Positions 1 through 9,200 of a DNA stretch of 28,769 nt are shown here, one piece after another (position 1 is the first letter of the stretch; each line of letters starts with the position of its first letter). The DNA is from DAISJM01 sp036821485. GTDB taxonomy: Bacteria; Verrucomicrobiota; Kiritimatiellia; CAIQIC01; JAGNIJ01. Made by a program: the position numbers and the translations under genes. The notes below the pieces were generated by a model. That model did not search any database. It saw only the letters and a program-made list of their open reading frames with translations, and was not told the DNA's origin. Where the stretch lies: positions 1 through 28,769 of the forward strand of contig DAISJM010000042.1 in NCBI GenBank assembly GCA_036821485.1, written 5' to 3'.

Positions 1-1863
1 GCCTGCGGCACGGCAGGGTTCCTGATTTCAGCATACAAGCACATCCTGAAGGCCAACGATGCCCTGTCTCCTGATGAACGGGCGCAGCTGATGGCGAACT
101 TTCGCGGCTACGACATCGCTCCCGACATGGTGCGGCTGTCGCGCGTGAACCTCTATCTTCACGGCTGTCCGCAGCCGGTTATTCATGAGTATGACACGCT
201 CACCAGCGAGGAACGCTGGGACGAGCGGTGCGATGTGATCATGGCCAACCCTCCCTTCATGACCCCGAAGGGCGGAATCCGGCCGCACAACCGGTTTTCG
301 ATCAAGGCCAAGCGCAGCGAAGTGCTGTTTGTGGACTACATCGCCGCGCATCTCAATCCTGGCGGTCGGGCCGGCGTGATCGTGCCGGAAGGCATCATCT
401 TCCAGAGCCAGAATGCCTACAAAGCGCTCCGAAAGATGCTGGTCGAGAACTACCTCTGGGCCGTCGTCAGCCTGCCCGCGGGCGTGTTCAACCCCTACAG
501 CGGCGTCAAGACCAGCATCCTGTTCCTGGACCGGAACATGGCGAAGCGCACAGACAATGTCCTGTTCGTGAAGATCGAGAACGACGGCTTCGACCTTGGC
601 GCGCAGCGAAGGCCGATCGAGGGAAGTCAGTTGGCGGAGGCGCTGGCAATTCTTAATGGCCACAAGAAGGCACAGGAAGCACAAGAGAGCAAGCTGGCGC
701 TGACCGTAGCGCGAAAGCGCCTGCTCGAATCCCCCGATTTCAACCTCTCCGGCGACCGCTACCGCGTCACCGCCCCACGACACAGCGGTAAGTGGCCGGT
801 GGTGAAGTTGGGGGAGGTGGTGAGGACGGTGACGCCGCCGAAGAAGATTCAGAAATCGGAGTTCGGGTCGTCAGGTGCATACCCCATCATCGACCAATCC
901 CAAGAGGAGATCGCTGGCTGGACCGACGACAAACAAGCCGTTGTCGCCCCTAGAAAGCCGGTCGTGATCTTCGGCGATCACACCTGCGCGGTGAAGTACA
1001 GTGACCACGCCTTTGCCCAAGGTGCCGATGGAATCAAGATTCTTGAAACCGACACCCGTCTTCTGCCCAGGTTTCTCTTCTTCTGGTTGCGCACATTTCC
1101 GGTTGAGACCGAGGGATACAAGAGACATTTTGCTGCCCTCCTGAGGGTGGAACTTCCCCTTCCACCGCTCGACGAGCAGGAGCGGATTGTGGCGGAGTTG
1201 GAGGGGTATCGGAAGGTCATTGAAGGCGCCCGCCAAATCCTCGCCTCCTACAAACCCACCATCCGCATTGATCCGGCGTGGCCGGTGGTGAAGTTGGGGG
1301 AGGTATCAGCATTTCGCAATGGGTTGAACTACTCGAAGGAGAGCAAAGGCACTGGTCTGAAGGTAATTGGCGTATCGACCTTTCAGGATCATCTCGTTGC
1401 CCCGATTGCCGACTTGGAGGAGGTCAACCCCGAGGGGATTGCAAATGATGATGATATGCTCGCCGACGGCGATCTGGTTTTCGTCCGGTCGAATGGAAAC
1501 AAAGATTTAGTCGGTCGCTGTCTGTTGGTGGAAACAGGTGGCGCGCGTGTCTCCTATTCCGCGTTCACGATACGCCTGCGCTTTAGTATCCCCAAAGCAT
1601 TACCGTTATTCTACGCTATCTTGTTCAGAAGTGACGTCTACCGCCGACGACTGAGCGGACGCGGGGCGAATATCAGCAACTTGTCGCAGGATATATTGCG
1701 CGATTTGGAAATCCCCCTCCCGCCCCTCGGCATCCAACGACAGATCGTGGGGGGGGTGGAGGCGGAGCGGAAGCTGGTGGAGGCGAACCGCGAATTGATC
1801 ACAAGGATGGAGACGAAGATCAAGGCGAAACTGGCGGAGGTCTGGGGGGAGGAGTATGACTGA
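1..1863 (+). CDS. Type I restriction-modification N6-adenine methyltransferase fused to specificity subunit (HsdM-HsdS), 5' end cut off
   Basis: The reading frame is open from base 1, so this is the C-terminal 620 residues of a longer protein. It begins inside SAM-binding motif I (ACGTAGFLI) and carries the catalytic NPPF motif at residues 83-86, so the first about 240 residues are the HsdM methylase fold. The same chain then continues into two specificity (target-recognition) units, each opened by WPVVKLGEV (residues 265 and 427) and each closed by an LPLPPL/IPLPPL plus helical linker, the layout of HsdS. The methylase adds methyl groups to adenine and the two recognition units choose the bipartite site. 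Fusion of M and S in one polypeptide is less common than separate genes. No HsdR is in the window; it may lie upstream. The last codons overlap the next gene by 8 bp. Confidence 0.9.
   Translation, partial: ACGTAGFLISAYKHILKANDALSPDERAQLMANFRGYDIAPDMVRLSRVNLYLHGCPQPVIHEYDTLTSEERWDERCDVIMANPPFMTPKGGIRPHNRFSIKAKRSEVLFVDYIAAHLNPGGRAGVIVPEGIIFQSQNAYKALRKMLVENYLWAVVSLPAGVFNPYSGVKTSILFLDRNMAKRTDNVLFVKIENDGFDLGAQRRPIEGSQLAEALAILNGHKKAQEAQESKLALTVARKRLLESPDFNLSGDRYRVTAPRHSGKWPVVKLGEVVRTVTPPKKIQKSEFGSSGAYPIIDQSQEEIAGWTDDKQAVVAPRKPVVIFGDHTCAVKYSDHAFAQGADGIKILETDTRLLPRFLFFWLRTFPVETEGYKRHFAALLRVELPLPPLDEQERIVAELEGYRKVIEGARQILASYKPTIRIDPAWPVVKLGEVSAFRNGLNYSKESKGTGLKVIGVSTFQDHLVAPIADLEEVNPEGIANDDDMLADGDLVFVRSNGNKDLVGRCLLVETGGARVSYSAFTIRLRFSIPKALPLFYAILFRSDVYRRRLSGRGANISNLSQDILRDLEIPLPPLGIQRQIVGGVEAERKLVEANRELITRMETKIKAKLAEVWGEEYD
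793..1304 (+). repeat. 26-bp perfect direct repeat at the start of each target-recognition unit
   Basis: Bases 793-818 and 1279-1304 are identical over 26 nt, begin with TGGCCGGTGGTGAAG and encode WPVVKLGEV both times. They lie 486 bp apart, which is 162 codons and in frame. The coordinates given span from the first copy to the end of the second. Conserved blocks bordering target-recognition domains are normal in HsdS at protein level; identity at DNA level suggests recent duplication or gene conversion and gives a place for domain swapping. Confidence 0.85.
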
Positions 1864-2611
1864 TGGGGTGACAGAACCCGTAGAGGTTGTCCGTATCATT
1901 CGCCGAAGCACGCAAGGAGTGACGCTGCCATTCCTGTGCGAAGTTTCGGATGGTCGTCTATTCTGGGCTAAGGGAAGTCTCGCTGGCAGGCGTGCACTCT
2001 GTTGTGAATGGATCGCTGGCTGTCTGGCCAAGGAACTCGACTTGCCCATACCGCCGTTTGCACAGTTGTTTGTTCCACGGCAGTTGGTTGAGCAGAGCCT
2101 CATCGAGTCTGTGCGAGAATTGGGTGAAGGTATTGTCTTTGGCTCCCAAGACGTTGGCGATGTCCAGGAGTTCGGCGTCAAAGATGCATCGAGTGTTCTG
2201 CGTCATGATGCGGAATTGGCCACCCGAACGCTGTTGTTCGACTGGTGGATTCAGAACGGAGACCGATCACTTGGGGAAAAGGGCGGGAATCCCAACATCC
2301 TTGTTAGTATGTCGGATGGGAATATGCGGATAATCGACCACAATATCGCGTTCGACAGAACTTGGAACGCTGCACAATTCTTCGATCAACATGTGTTTGC
2401 CAATGTTCGTCGCGTGGTCGCACACGAGCACCTTCTTGCTATTCGCGAGGAAATGCGGCAGGTTCGGAAAGAGGTCTCCGGATTCTATTCCCAGATACCT
2501 GATTCATGGCATCTTGATGCAGACCATGCCGCAAATGTCGACCTGACAGATGATGAAGTCTGCGGTATACTTAACAGGGTAGAGACAGAGTGGGATGCGA
2601 CGTGGTCATGA
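1856..2611 (+). CDS. HipA-like kinase (HipA_2 family)
   Basis: A 251-residue protein with the compact kinase core seen in HipA-like proteins. K39 (in FWAKG) and E51 (in CCEWIAG) fit the ATP-anchoring Lys/Glu pair. N134-G-D136-R in WIQNGDR fits the catalytic loop aspartate, N145-P-N147 the magnesium-binding asparagine region, and D161-H (IIDHNIAFD) the metal-binding DFG-like aspartate. Nothing essential appears to be missing, so it is probably an active Ser/Thr kinase. It is shorter than E. coli HipA (about 440 residues) because it lacks the HipA N-terminal subdomain, as is typical of HipA_2. No HipB antitoxin gene is adjacent; instead it is followed by a DUF3037 gene through an ATGA overlap, a recurrent partner of this kinase family. 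The start overlaps the methylase gene by 8 bp, indicating one transcript. Substrate unknown. Confidence 0.82.
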   Translation: MTDGVTEPVEVVRIIRRSTQGVTLPFLCEVSDGRLFWAKGSLAGRRALCCEWIAGCLAKELDLPIPPFAQLFVPRQLVEQSLIESVRELGEGIVFGSQDVGDVQEFGVKDASSVLRHDAELATRTLLFDWWIQNGDRSLGEKGGNPNILVSMSDGNMRIIDHNIAFDRTWNAAQFFDQHVFANVRRVVAHEHLLAIREEMRQVRKEVSGFYSQIPDSWHLDADHAANVDLTDDEVCGILNRVETEWDATWS

Positions 2612-3453
2612 CAAAGAAAGTATGCAATTACGCGGTTGTGCGGTTCATGCCGTATACGGAAACGGAAGAGTTCGTTTGTGTCGGAGTAGCACTGCTTTGT
2701 CAGGAAACAGGCTATTTCAACTACAAACTTGAGATGAAGAGGCGGGATCGCGTGACGGGGTTCTTTCCAGAGCTTGAGGCGCGCGTTTTCACCCATGGAA
2801 GACGAGTGTTCGAGCAACAGCTTCAGCATGTGCACAGCCTCTTGAAAGATGACGATGGGAAGGGTCAGTTGAAGCTCAGCTTGCGGGAAGCAGATCCTAT
2901 AGCCATTTTCAAGGAGCTAGTTCGCCCTCGGGAGTCGCTGTTCCGTTTCAGCGGAACAGCAACCGTCTTGACCGAGAACCCCGCCCAAGAACTCGATCGG
3001 CTCTATGATCAGTATGTTCATCGTCAGTTCGCTCAAAGGGATGAGTACCAAGAGCAGATCATGGCGCAACGCCTACAGTCATTGTTCAGGACCAATTGTA
3101 TAGTGGGCTACAAGCCGAGCATGTTTGGCGATGACACCTACAGGTTCCGCATTCCATTTGTGCGAGGCGAGTTGGCCAGCCCTGCTAACTTGAGAGCAAT
3201 CAAGCCTCTTAATCTTACGCATGCCGAAACCACGCACATAATCGACCATGGGGATCTCTGGCTCAGGCGAATGAGAAGGCTACTCGATCTGAATGTTGAA
3301 CCGCAATGCTTGCTTCTACCTGTCAAGACTGCTGCAGAGAAGAAGCGTGCTGAGGTTGGCCACGGTCTTTGCGAGGATTTTAGAAGGCTGGGGGTACAGG
3401 TTGTCGAGTTTGGGCGCCAAAGCGAAATCCTCGGGTTCGCCAAGGCTAGCTGA
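2608..3453 (+). CDS. DUF3037 domain protein, partner of the HipA-like kinase
   Basis: The protein opens with NYAVVRFMPYTETEEFVCVGV, the recognisable N-terminal signature of DUF3037, a domain with no settled function. It has about 281 residues from the ATG at 2608, whose A is shared with the ATGA overlap ending the kinase gene. A GTG 18 bp upstream (2590) is an alternative start but lies deeper in the kinase gene. No signal peptide or membrane segment is visible. The rest is a mixed helical region rich in Arg and Glu with no motif I recognise. Known recurrence next to HipA_2 kinases suggests a partner, substrate or neutralising role; that is inference. By eye its base composition is less GC-rich than the efflux and biosynthesis genes. 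Confidence 0.78.
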   Translation: MTKKVCNYAVVRFMPYTETEEFVCVGVALLCQETGYFNYKLEMKRRDRVTGFFPELEARVFTHGRRVFEQQLQHVHSLLKDDDGKGQLKLSLREADPIAIFKELVRPRESLFRFSGTATVLTENPAQELDRLYDQYVHRQFAQRDEYQEQIMAQRLQSLFRTNCIVGYKPSMFGDDTYRFRIPFVRGELASPANLRAIKPLNLTHAETTHIIDHGDLWLRRMRRLLDLNVEPQCLLLPVKTAAEKKRAEVGHGLCEDFRRLGVQVVEFGRQSEILGFAKAS

Positions 3454-3679
3454 AACGTCCGTTGCCGCACGCAACCGCGCTGCGGGGGCTCACGGTTAGG
3501 TGGTGTGGGTGCAGCATCTGGGAAACTCCTCCGTGTCAAGTTCTCGATGCCTTCTGCCATTATTGAAAGCTATGAAGCCTTTTGATTTGTAACGGTCACA
3601 AACGAAACCATTTGCTTATCACTTTATATCTAGAAGTGAGAAACAAACAGTCTTGCGCTTAACCAGTGAGAGACAACAG
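3454..3679 (+). other. Intergenic segment before radC, AT-rich in its second half
   Basis: Bases 3454-3540 are GC-rich and contain no convincing stem-loop or gene. From 3560 to 3655 the sequence is clearly AT-rich (for example CTTTATATC near 3621), unlike almost everything else in the window, and probably carries the promoter of radC. I could not pick a -35/-10 pair with proper spacing. Confidence 0.4.
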
Positions 3680-4345
3680 GTGAAGACCATCAAGGACATG
3701 CCGGAGCACAGCCGCCCGCGCGAGAAACTGCGGGAAAAGGGCGTTTCCGCTTTATCTGACGAGGAGCTTGTCACAGCGATTCTCGGCATGGGAACGGCGG
3801 GGGTGGACGTGCGCACTATTGCCCGACACGTGGCTGGGCTGATCCGCGAGCACAAGACAGGCCTCACGCTCGATCATCTGCTGGATGTGCCCGGCGTCGG
3901 ACTTGCGAAGGCCGGGCAAATCCTGTCAGCCTTTGAACTTGCCCGGCGGCATCTGCTGAAAGACAGCGCCAAGATCACTGTCGCTCAGGATGTCCTGCCG
4001 CTGGTCGCTGACATTGTCGGAAAGCAACAGGAATACTTTGTCTGTATCTCGTTGAACGGGGCAAATGAGGTTATCGAAAAGAGAGTCGTTACTATCGGCC
4101 TTCTGGACAAGAGCCCGGTTCATCCGCGCGAGGTGTTTGCCGACGTGATCGCCGACCGTGCGGCGGCTGTCATCTTCGCCCACAATCACCCCTCCGGTGA
4201 CGTTCAGCCAAGCGAGTCGGATCGCCGCATGCATGAGCAGTTGACCGAGGCGGCGGGGATACTCGGAATCCATGTTCTTGACCATTTGATCGTCTCAAGA
4301 AAAGGCCACTTCAGTTTTCAGGAGGCCGGTTTGGTTCGGAACTGA
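3680..4345 (+). CDS. radC: RadC family JAB/MPN-domain protein
   Basis: A RadC protein: an N-terminal segment IKDMPEHSRPREKL, a helix-hairpin-helix-like stretch (LLDVPGVGLAKAGQIL) and the C-terminal JAB/MPN metalloprotease-like domain with HNHPSGDVQPSESD, the H-x-H-x10-D zinc motif of the family. I start it at the GTG at 3680 because this gives the usual N terminus, VKTIKDMPE; a TTG at 3653 would add nine residues, and neither has a strong ribosome-binding site. RadC was named as a DNA-repair gene, but that role is doubtful. Copies are common on genomic islands, plasmids and prophages, which fits its place between a restriction cluster and a tRNA gene. The final coding bases, 25-30 bp before the stop, are intact and the protein looks full length (221 residues). 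Confidence 0.88.
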   Translation: MKTIKDMPEHSRPREKLREKGVSALSDEELVTAILGMGTAGVDVRTIARHVAGLIREHKTGLTLDHLLDVPGVGLAKAGQILSAFELARRHLLKDSAKITVAQDVLPLVADIVGKQQEYFVCISLNGANEVIEKRVVTIGLLDKSPVHPREVFADVIADRAAAVIFAHNHPSGDVQPSESDRRMHEQLTEAAGILGIHVLDHLIVSRKGHFSFQEAGLVRN

Positions 4346-4494
4346 TGACTGAGTCGGGTCCGGTTCCGCCGGTTGCACCCCTTCCACGCCGCAGCGCGCA
4401 AGGCGCAAGCCGCCGTCGTCGAGTTCGCGGGGCCGTGGGAATCCATCGCGGAATGGAATGCAGCCCGGCTTCGTGAAGCCTGCTACGCCGGGGC

Positions 4495-4520
4495 AATCGC
4501 GACGCGCTTGCGTCGCGATT
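4495..4520 (-). terminator. Perfect 11-bp hairpin directly behind tRNA-Gly
   Basis: AATCGCGACGC (4495-4505) and GCGTCGCGATT (4510-4520) are exact complements around a 4-base loop. The hairpin begins at the very base that encodes the terminal A of the tRNA CCA end, so it lies immediately 3' of the tRNA on the - strand. It could end tRNA transcription or guide 3' processing. There is no strong T-run after it, so intrinsic termination is uncertain. Confidence 0.5.
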
Positions 4521-4593
4521 GGAGCGGGTGACGGGAATCGAACCCGTGTATTCTGCTTGGAAGGCAGAGGCTTTACCACTAAGCTACACCCGC
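4520..4593 (-). tRNA. tRNA-Gly (anticodon UCC)
   Basis: On the - strand the acceptor arms GCGGGTG and CACCCGC pair fully. The anticodon arm TCTGC-CTTCCAA-GCAGA gives anticodon TCC, which reads GGA and GGG. The T arm is CGGGTTCGATTCCCG. The discriminator base is T (4523) and CCA is encoded (4522-4520), giving 74 nt. Its 3' end faces the restriction/RadC cluster, the arrangement expected if an element integrated into this tRNA gene. Confidence 0.95.
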
Positions 4594-4608
4594 CTGAGGA
4601 CGGGAAGG

Positions 4609-4637
4609 ACTGTACGGACCTGCACCCCACCCGTCAA
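4609..4637 (-). promoter_or_regulatory. Sigma70-type promoter for tRNA-Gly
   Basis: On the - strand TTGACG (4637-4632) and TACAGT (4614-4609) are separated by exactly 17 bp, a near-consensus pair. The predicted start, about 7 nt past the -10 box, lies roughly 9 nt before the mature 5' end of the tRNA. The promoter falls between the end of the tolC-like gene and the tRNA. Confidence 0.7.
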
Positions 4638-4677
4638 GACTCTCAACTGCTCTACACGCATGGTCCAGCGCAGCACC

Positions 4678-6264
4678 TTATTGCATGCCCGCGGCGCCTG
4701 TGGCGGATTGAATCCCGCGTCGCTCCAGCAGCGAGCCTTCCAGCCGGTACAGGTCCAGCAGCGCTTTGCGGTAAGCGATCACGGCGCGCACACATGCGAT
4801 TCGGCTCTCCACGGAATCGCGAGATGCCTGGGCCACCAACAACGATGTCGACTTCCCGACGCGAAGTTTCTCCAGTTCCGTTTGCAGGGTCTCTTCTCTC
4901 AACTTGCGCGTGGCCTCCGTTGCCGACACCTGCTCTTGTGCCCGCGCCACCTCCAGGTAGGCCGTCCGGATATCAACCTCCACAAGCTGCTTCATGTTGA
5001 CCAGGGAACCCCTCGCCTGCTCCAACGATAGCTTCGCGCGATCGTGCGATGCGCGCTCCGCCCGGTTGCCCAAGGGATATTCAAAGAGTAGGCCCGCCTG
5101 TGCCTCGCGACTCCATTCATCGCTGCTCATCGACGAGAAGGCTTCGGCGTAGCGCGTGCCACCCAGCCGTATGAACAAATCCAGTTTTGGAAGCAGGCCG
5201 TTTCGGGTGCGCACCACTTCGATTTCTCCACGGGTCACCGCCAACCGCGCCTGGTTCAGATCGGCCCGCTGTTTCAAACCAAGCGCCACGTGGGCGCGCA
5301 CATCATCCAAGCCTTCCTGACCGCTCAGTTCGGGCAGATCCGTCAGCTCAACTTCACGGCCCAGAGCGTCTCCTCCCGATTGATTCACCAACCGCAGGAG
5401 CGTCAAACGACTCTTCGCCGATTCGCTGCGCGCATCGATCAAACGCTCCCGACGGCTCGCCAATTCCGCTTCGGCCGCCGTGAGTTCCGTCTCCGCCATG
5501 CTGCCAATCCGGATTCGTTTCTGCGCCTCGGCAATCTGCTGCTCGGCAATCTTGAGCGATTCCTCATAGATCGCTATCGAGCGTTCAGCCAGCATATGAT
5601 CCCAGTAGACCCCCTCCACCTGCGCCACCAACGCCTCGGCCACCCCGCGGAGTTCATAGGCGGAAATGAGGGTATCCAGACGCGCCTGCCGGACACTCGC
5701 CAAGTTGGCCGCCGGACCAAATCCCTGCAACAGGGACTGCGTAAGCTGAACGTCGTAACTTGTCGATGGAGGCACGGAACCCGAGGCCGGCGCCCGCGTC
5801 CCGCCCGCATCCAGCGTGGTCCCTGTGGCCAGCGACTTCCTGAGCCCCACGCCGGCTCCGGCCGCGTCGCTCCCCGTAATCTCATTCGTACCGACCTGAA
5901 CATCGCCCTGATAAGCATTTGCCGAGACCACAGGGTCGAACGCCGCAAGTGCCTCGCGTTCGCGCGTTTCAACGATGCCGGGCGAAAGTCGGTCCACGCG
6001 GAACGAGGCGTTGTGCTCCAAGGCCATCAACACCGCTTCCTCAACACTGAGCCGAACAACGGCAGCATCGTTGGAGATGACTCCGGCCGTCGATCTCTCC
6101 TCGCCGGAATCCTCCTCCACACCCTCCAGAACGGCGGGAGGAAGCTTGTGCGCGCCTTCACCCTTGCGGTCCATCCACGGCGATCGCGATGTGGCACAGC
6201 CGCCCAGCAGAGCAACCGCAAGAACCGGCAACCACGTGTATAATCGAAATGCTTTGTATGTCAT
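4678..6264 (-). CDS. TolC-family outer-membrane efflux lipoprotein
   Basis: A 528-residue outer-membrane factor that should form the exit duct of the RND pump encoded just upstream. The start at 6264 is chosen because AGGAGAGG lies 9 nt before it, and because it gives a clean lipoprotein signal peptide ending in LLGGC, with the lipidated Cys at residue 23; an ATG 26 codons earlier lies inside the pump gene. The rest is long amphipathic helices with duplicated TolC/OEP-type repeats, for example AEQQIAEAQKRIRIGSMAETELTAAE and the later LETELEKLRVGKSTS-like turn. Lipid-anchored duct proteins are typical of the NodT/OprM branch rather than E. coli TolC. It is the last gene of the efflux operon, 16 bp after the pump. 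Confidence 0.88.
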   Translation of the reverse strand: MTYKAFRLYTWLPVLAVALLGGCATSRSPWMDRKGEGAHKLPPAVLEGVEEDSGEERSTAGVISNDAAVVRLSVEEAVLMALEHNASFRVDRLSPGIVETREREALAAFDPVVSANAYQGDVQVGTNEITGSDAAGAGVGLRKSLATGTTLDAGGTRAPASGSVPPSTSYDVQLTQSLLQGFGPAANLASVRQARLDTLISAYELRGVAEALVAQVEGVYWDHMLAERSIAIYEESLKIAEQQIAEAQKRIRIGSMAETELTAAEAELASRRERLIDARSESAKSRLTLLRLVNQSGGDALGREVELTDLPELSGQEGLDDVRAHVALGLKQRADLNQARLAVTRGEIEVVRTRNGLLPKLDLFIRLGGTRYAEAFSSMSSDEWSREAQAGLLFEYPLGNRAERASHDRAKLSLEQARGSLVNMKQLVEVDIRTAYLEVARAQEQVSATEATRKLREETLQTELEKLRVGKSTSLLVAQASRDSVESRIACVRAVIAYRKALLDLYRLEGSLLERRGIQSATGAAGMQ

Positions 6265-6280
6265 GGCTCTGCGCCTCTCC

Positions 6281-9200
6281 TCAAACGGCGGTGGATTCAG
6301 TCGATTCCGCGGCCACATCTTTCTGCTCACGCTGCAAGGCATCCAGTTTCCGTTCCAGGGCCTTGGGCGATGACTGCGATCGCGACATGTAGAAGTAGCC
6401 GATGGGCACCACGAACAACGTCAGCAGACATGCCGACGTCGCGCCAAAGAAGATCACCGCGCCCAGCGATATGCGGCTCATGGCCCCCGCCCCCGTTGCG
6501 AAGATCAAGGGCAAGGCCCCGATAGCCGTGGACAAACCCGTCATGGCAATCGGACGGAGCCTGAGTTGGGCTGCCTGGAACACGGCTTCTTCAAACTCCA
6601 CGCCTTGGTCCCGCAATTGGTTGGCAAACTCCACGATCAGAATACCGTTCTTCGCCGCCAAGCCTATCAGCATCACAAGACCAATCTCGCTGTAGATGTT
6701 CAACGTGACGTGCAGGCATTGCATCCCTATCGCCGCCCCAAAGAGACCCATCGGCACGGTCAACATGATGACAAACGGACTGATGAAGCTTTCAAACTGG
6801 GCCGCCAGCACGAGATAGGCAATCACCAGCGCAAGGATGAAGACAAACGCCATTGACCCGCTCGACTCCTTGAACTTCTGCGACATGCCCTTGTAATTGA
6901 TCGTGGCTGTCGCCGGCAACTCGTCCCTCACCGTCTTCTCAAGGAACGACAGGCAGTCGCCCAGCGAATAACCGGGAGCAATGCTCCCCGAGATGGTGAT
7001 CGCGCGCACGCGGTTATATCGCCGCAGCGTGCCCGCGTCCGCCTGTTCCTCCATATGGACGAGATTGGAGAGAGGGATCAGCTCTCCCGATCTCGCTGAC
7101 CGCACGTAGATATTCTGCAGATCGGATGGCGTGCGGCGGTCCTCATCCCCACCTTGAAGAATGACGTTGTACTCCTCCCCATTGTCCACGTAGGTCGTCA
7201 CCTGCCGCGAGCCAAGCATGGTCTCAAGCGTTCTGCCTATGGTTTTGGACGTCACCCCCAGTTTGGCCGCCCGGTCACGATCGACGGCAATGCGATACTG
7301 GGGAGTCGTCTCCTTATAGTCGGCATCCACACCGATAAGACCCGGGTACTCCTTCGCCTTCCGGATAACGATGTCGCGCCACTTCACGAGATCCTCGTAG
7401 GTCGACCCACCAATCACGAACTGAACCGGCTGACCGAAGAACGTGGTCAGTCCCGAGGGCTGGATGACAAACACGCGCACCCCCGTCACGGAGGAGAGGT
7501 CCGCAAAGAGTTCCTGCGCGATCTGCGATGCCGTCCGCTTGCGCTCCTCCCACGGCTTGAGTTCGACGATGCCGATGCCACTGTTGACCGCACCTCTCGC
7601 GTTGCGGCTGCCGGGGGTGATCGACAGGATGTGGCGCGCCTCACCCGTGCCCAGCAAACGGCGCAGGCGCTCCGCCACCTGTCCCATGTAGTTCTTGGAG
7701 GCGGCAAATCCCGTCCCCTCAGGAGCCGTCATCCTCACCATCAGCGCGGCGCGGTCTTCCTGGGGTTCCAATTCGGACTGCATGCGCCCGATCATCACCC
7801 ACGTCAAACCGCACAGCATGACGAGCACAAACAGGGCTGCGTACGGATGCCGCGTGCACCTGCGCAGACCGCGATCATACACCGACACGATGCGCTTGAA
7901 CGCGGTATCCACCAGCCGGATCAGGACACCCTCTTCGTTTCGCGGCTTCAGCATCTTGGAGCACATCATGGGGGATAGCGTGAGCGCGATGAGGCCGGAG
8001 AAAGCCAGCGCACCGGCAATGGCATACGCAAATTCCGTGAAAAGCTTGCCGAGGTCGCCCGTCATCAGGCTGATGGGCATGAATACCGCGACCGAGACCA
8101 ACGTGGTGACCACCACCACGAGTCCCACTTCGCGGGCACCCCGAAAAGCCGCCAGCAACGCGGGCTCCCCCTCCTCCATCCGGCGGTGGATGTTCTCGAG
8201 TACGATGATGGCGTCATCCACCACCATACCAATGGCCAGCACCAGCGCGAGCAGGCTGAGCAGATTGACGGAGAACCCAAGGGCATAAAGAATGATAAAT
8301 GTGGCAACGAGGGACAGAGGAACCGTCACCGCCGGAATGAGCGCGGCGCGCGCACTTCCCAAGAAGATGAAGATGATGCCAACCACCAGGATCACCGCCA
8401 GGAAGAGGGAGATCAGCACCTCTTTCACCGCCGCCTCGATGAAGACCGAACTATCGCGGAGCGGGATCATCTCCATGCCCTGCGGGAGGGTGGGCTGCAT
8501 CTCCTTCATGACAGCCTTGACCCCCTTGATCATGGACAGTGTATTCGCCGTGGACTGGCGGCTAACCGCTATGCCGACCATGTTCTTGCCGTCCGCCGTA
8601 AAGCTGTCGCGCAAGGTCTCCGGCGCCACTTCAATGCGCGCCACGTCGCCCAGCCTCACGAGATAGCCATCCGCCCCCTGCGTGATGACCAGGTTTCGGA
8701 AATCGTCTGGCGTGCGATAGCCGCGACTGACCCGGAGCGAGAACTCACGGTCCTGCGATTCCAAGCGACCCGCCGGAAGCTCAACGTTCTCCGTACCCAG
8801 CGCGCTCTCGATGTCCTCCTCGGTCAGACTTCGCGCCGCAAGAGCCCTTCGATCCAACCATACCCGCATGGAATAGCGCTTCTCACCGAAGATCTGAACT
8901 TGGGCCACCCCATCGACGACGGAAAAGCGGTCGAGCAAATACCGGTCTGCGTAATCCGTCAATTCCATCTGGCTCATCGTGGGATGCACCAGCCCAATCA
9001 CCAGTTCAGGCATGGGGGAAGAACTTCGCTTGGAGATCTCCGGCGCGTTTGCCTCATCGGGGAGTTGGTCCGTCACCCGGCCGATCTTGTTTCGAACATC
9101 ATTCGCTGCTTCATCGATGTTCCGCTTGATGTCGAATTCCAAGCTGACCTCGGAACGCCCATCCTCGCTCGTTGATTCGATCGTCTTGAGTCCTTCGACG

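Noticed and set aside
3495..3501. GTTAGGT after the DUF3037 gene, matching the integron attC core GTTRRRY
   Set aside because: No matching RYYYAAC partner or imperfect-palindrome structure lies at the right distance, and no integrase or cassette array is seen.
4458..5031. Two overlapping + strand open frames across the tRNA-Gly region
   Set aside because: They translate the antisense of tRNA-Gly (the well-known GIEPVYSAWKAEA type artefact) and the antisense of the tolC-like gene.
5290..6243. Long + strand open frame of about 317 codons inside the tolC-like gene
   Set aside because: It is antisense to a clear TolC-family gene, is rich in Arg, His and Gln, and shows no domain; a high-GC shadow frame. 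The same applies to the long antisense frames within the pump, adaptor, tsaD, ctpA, leuB and lpoB genes.
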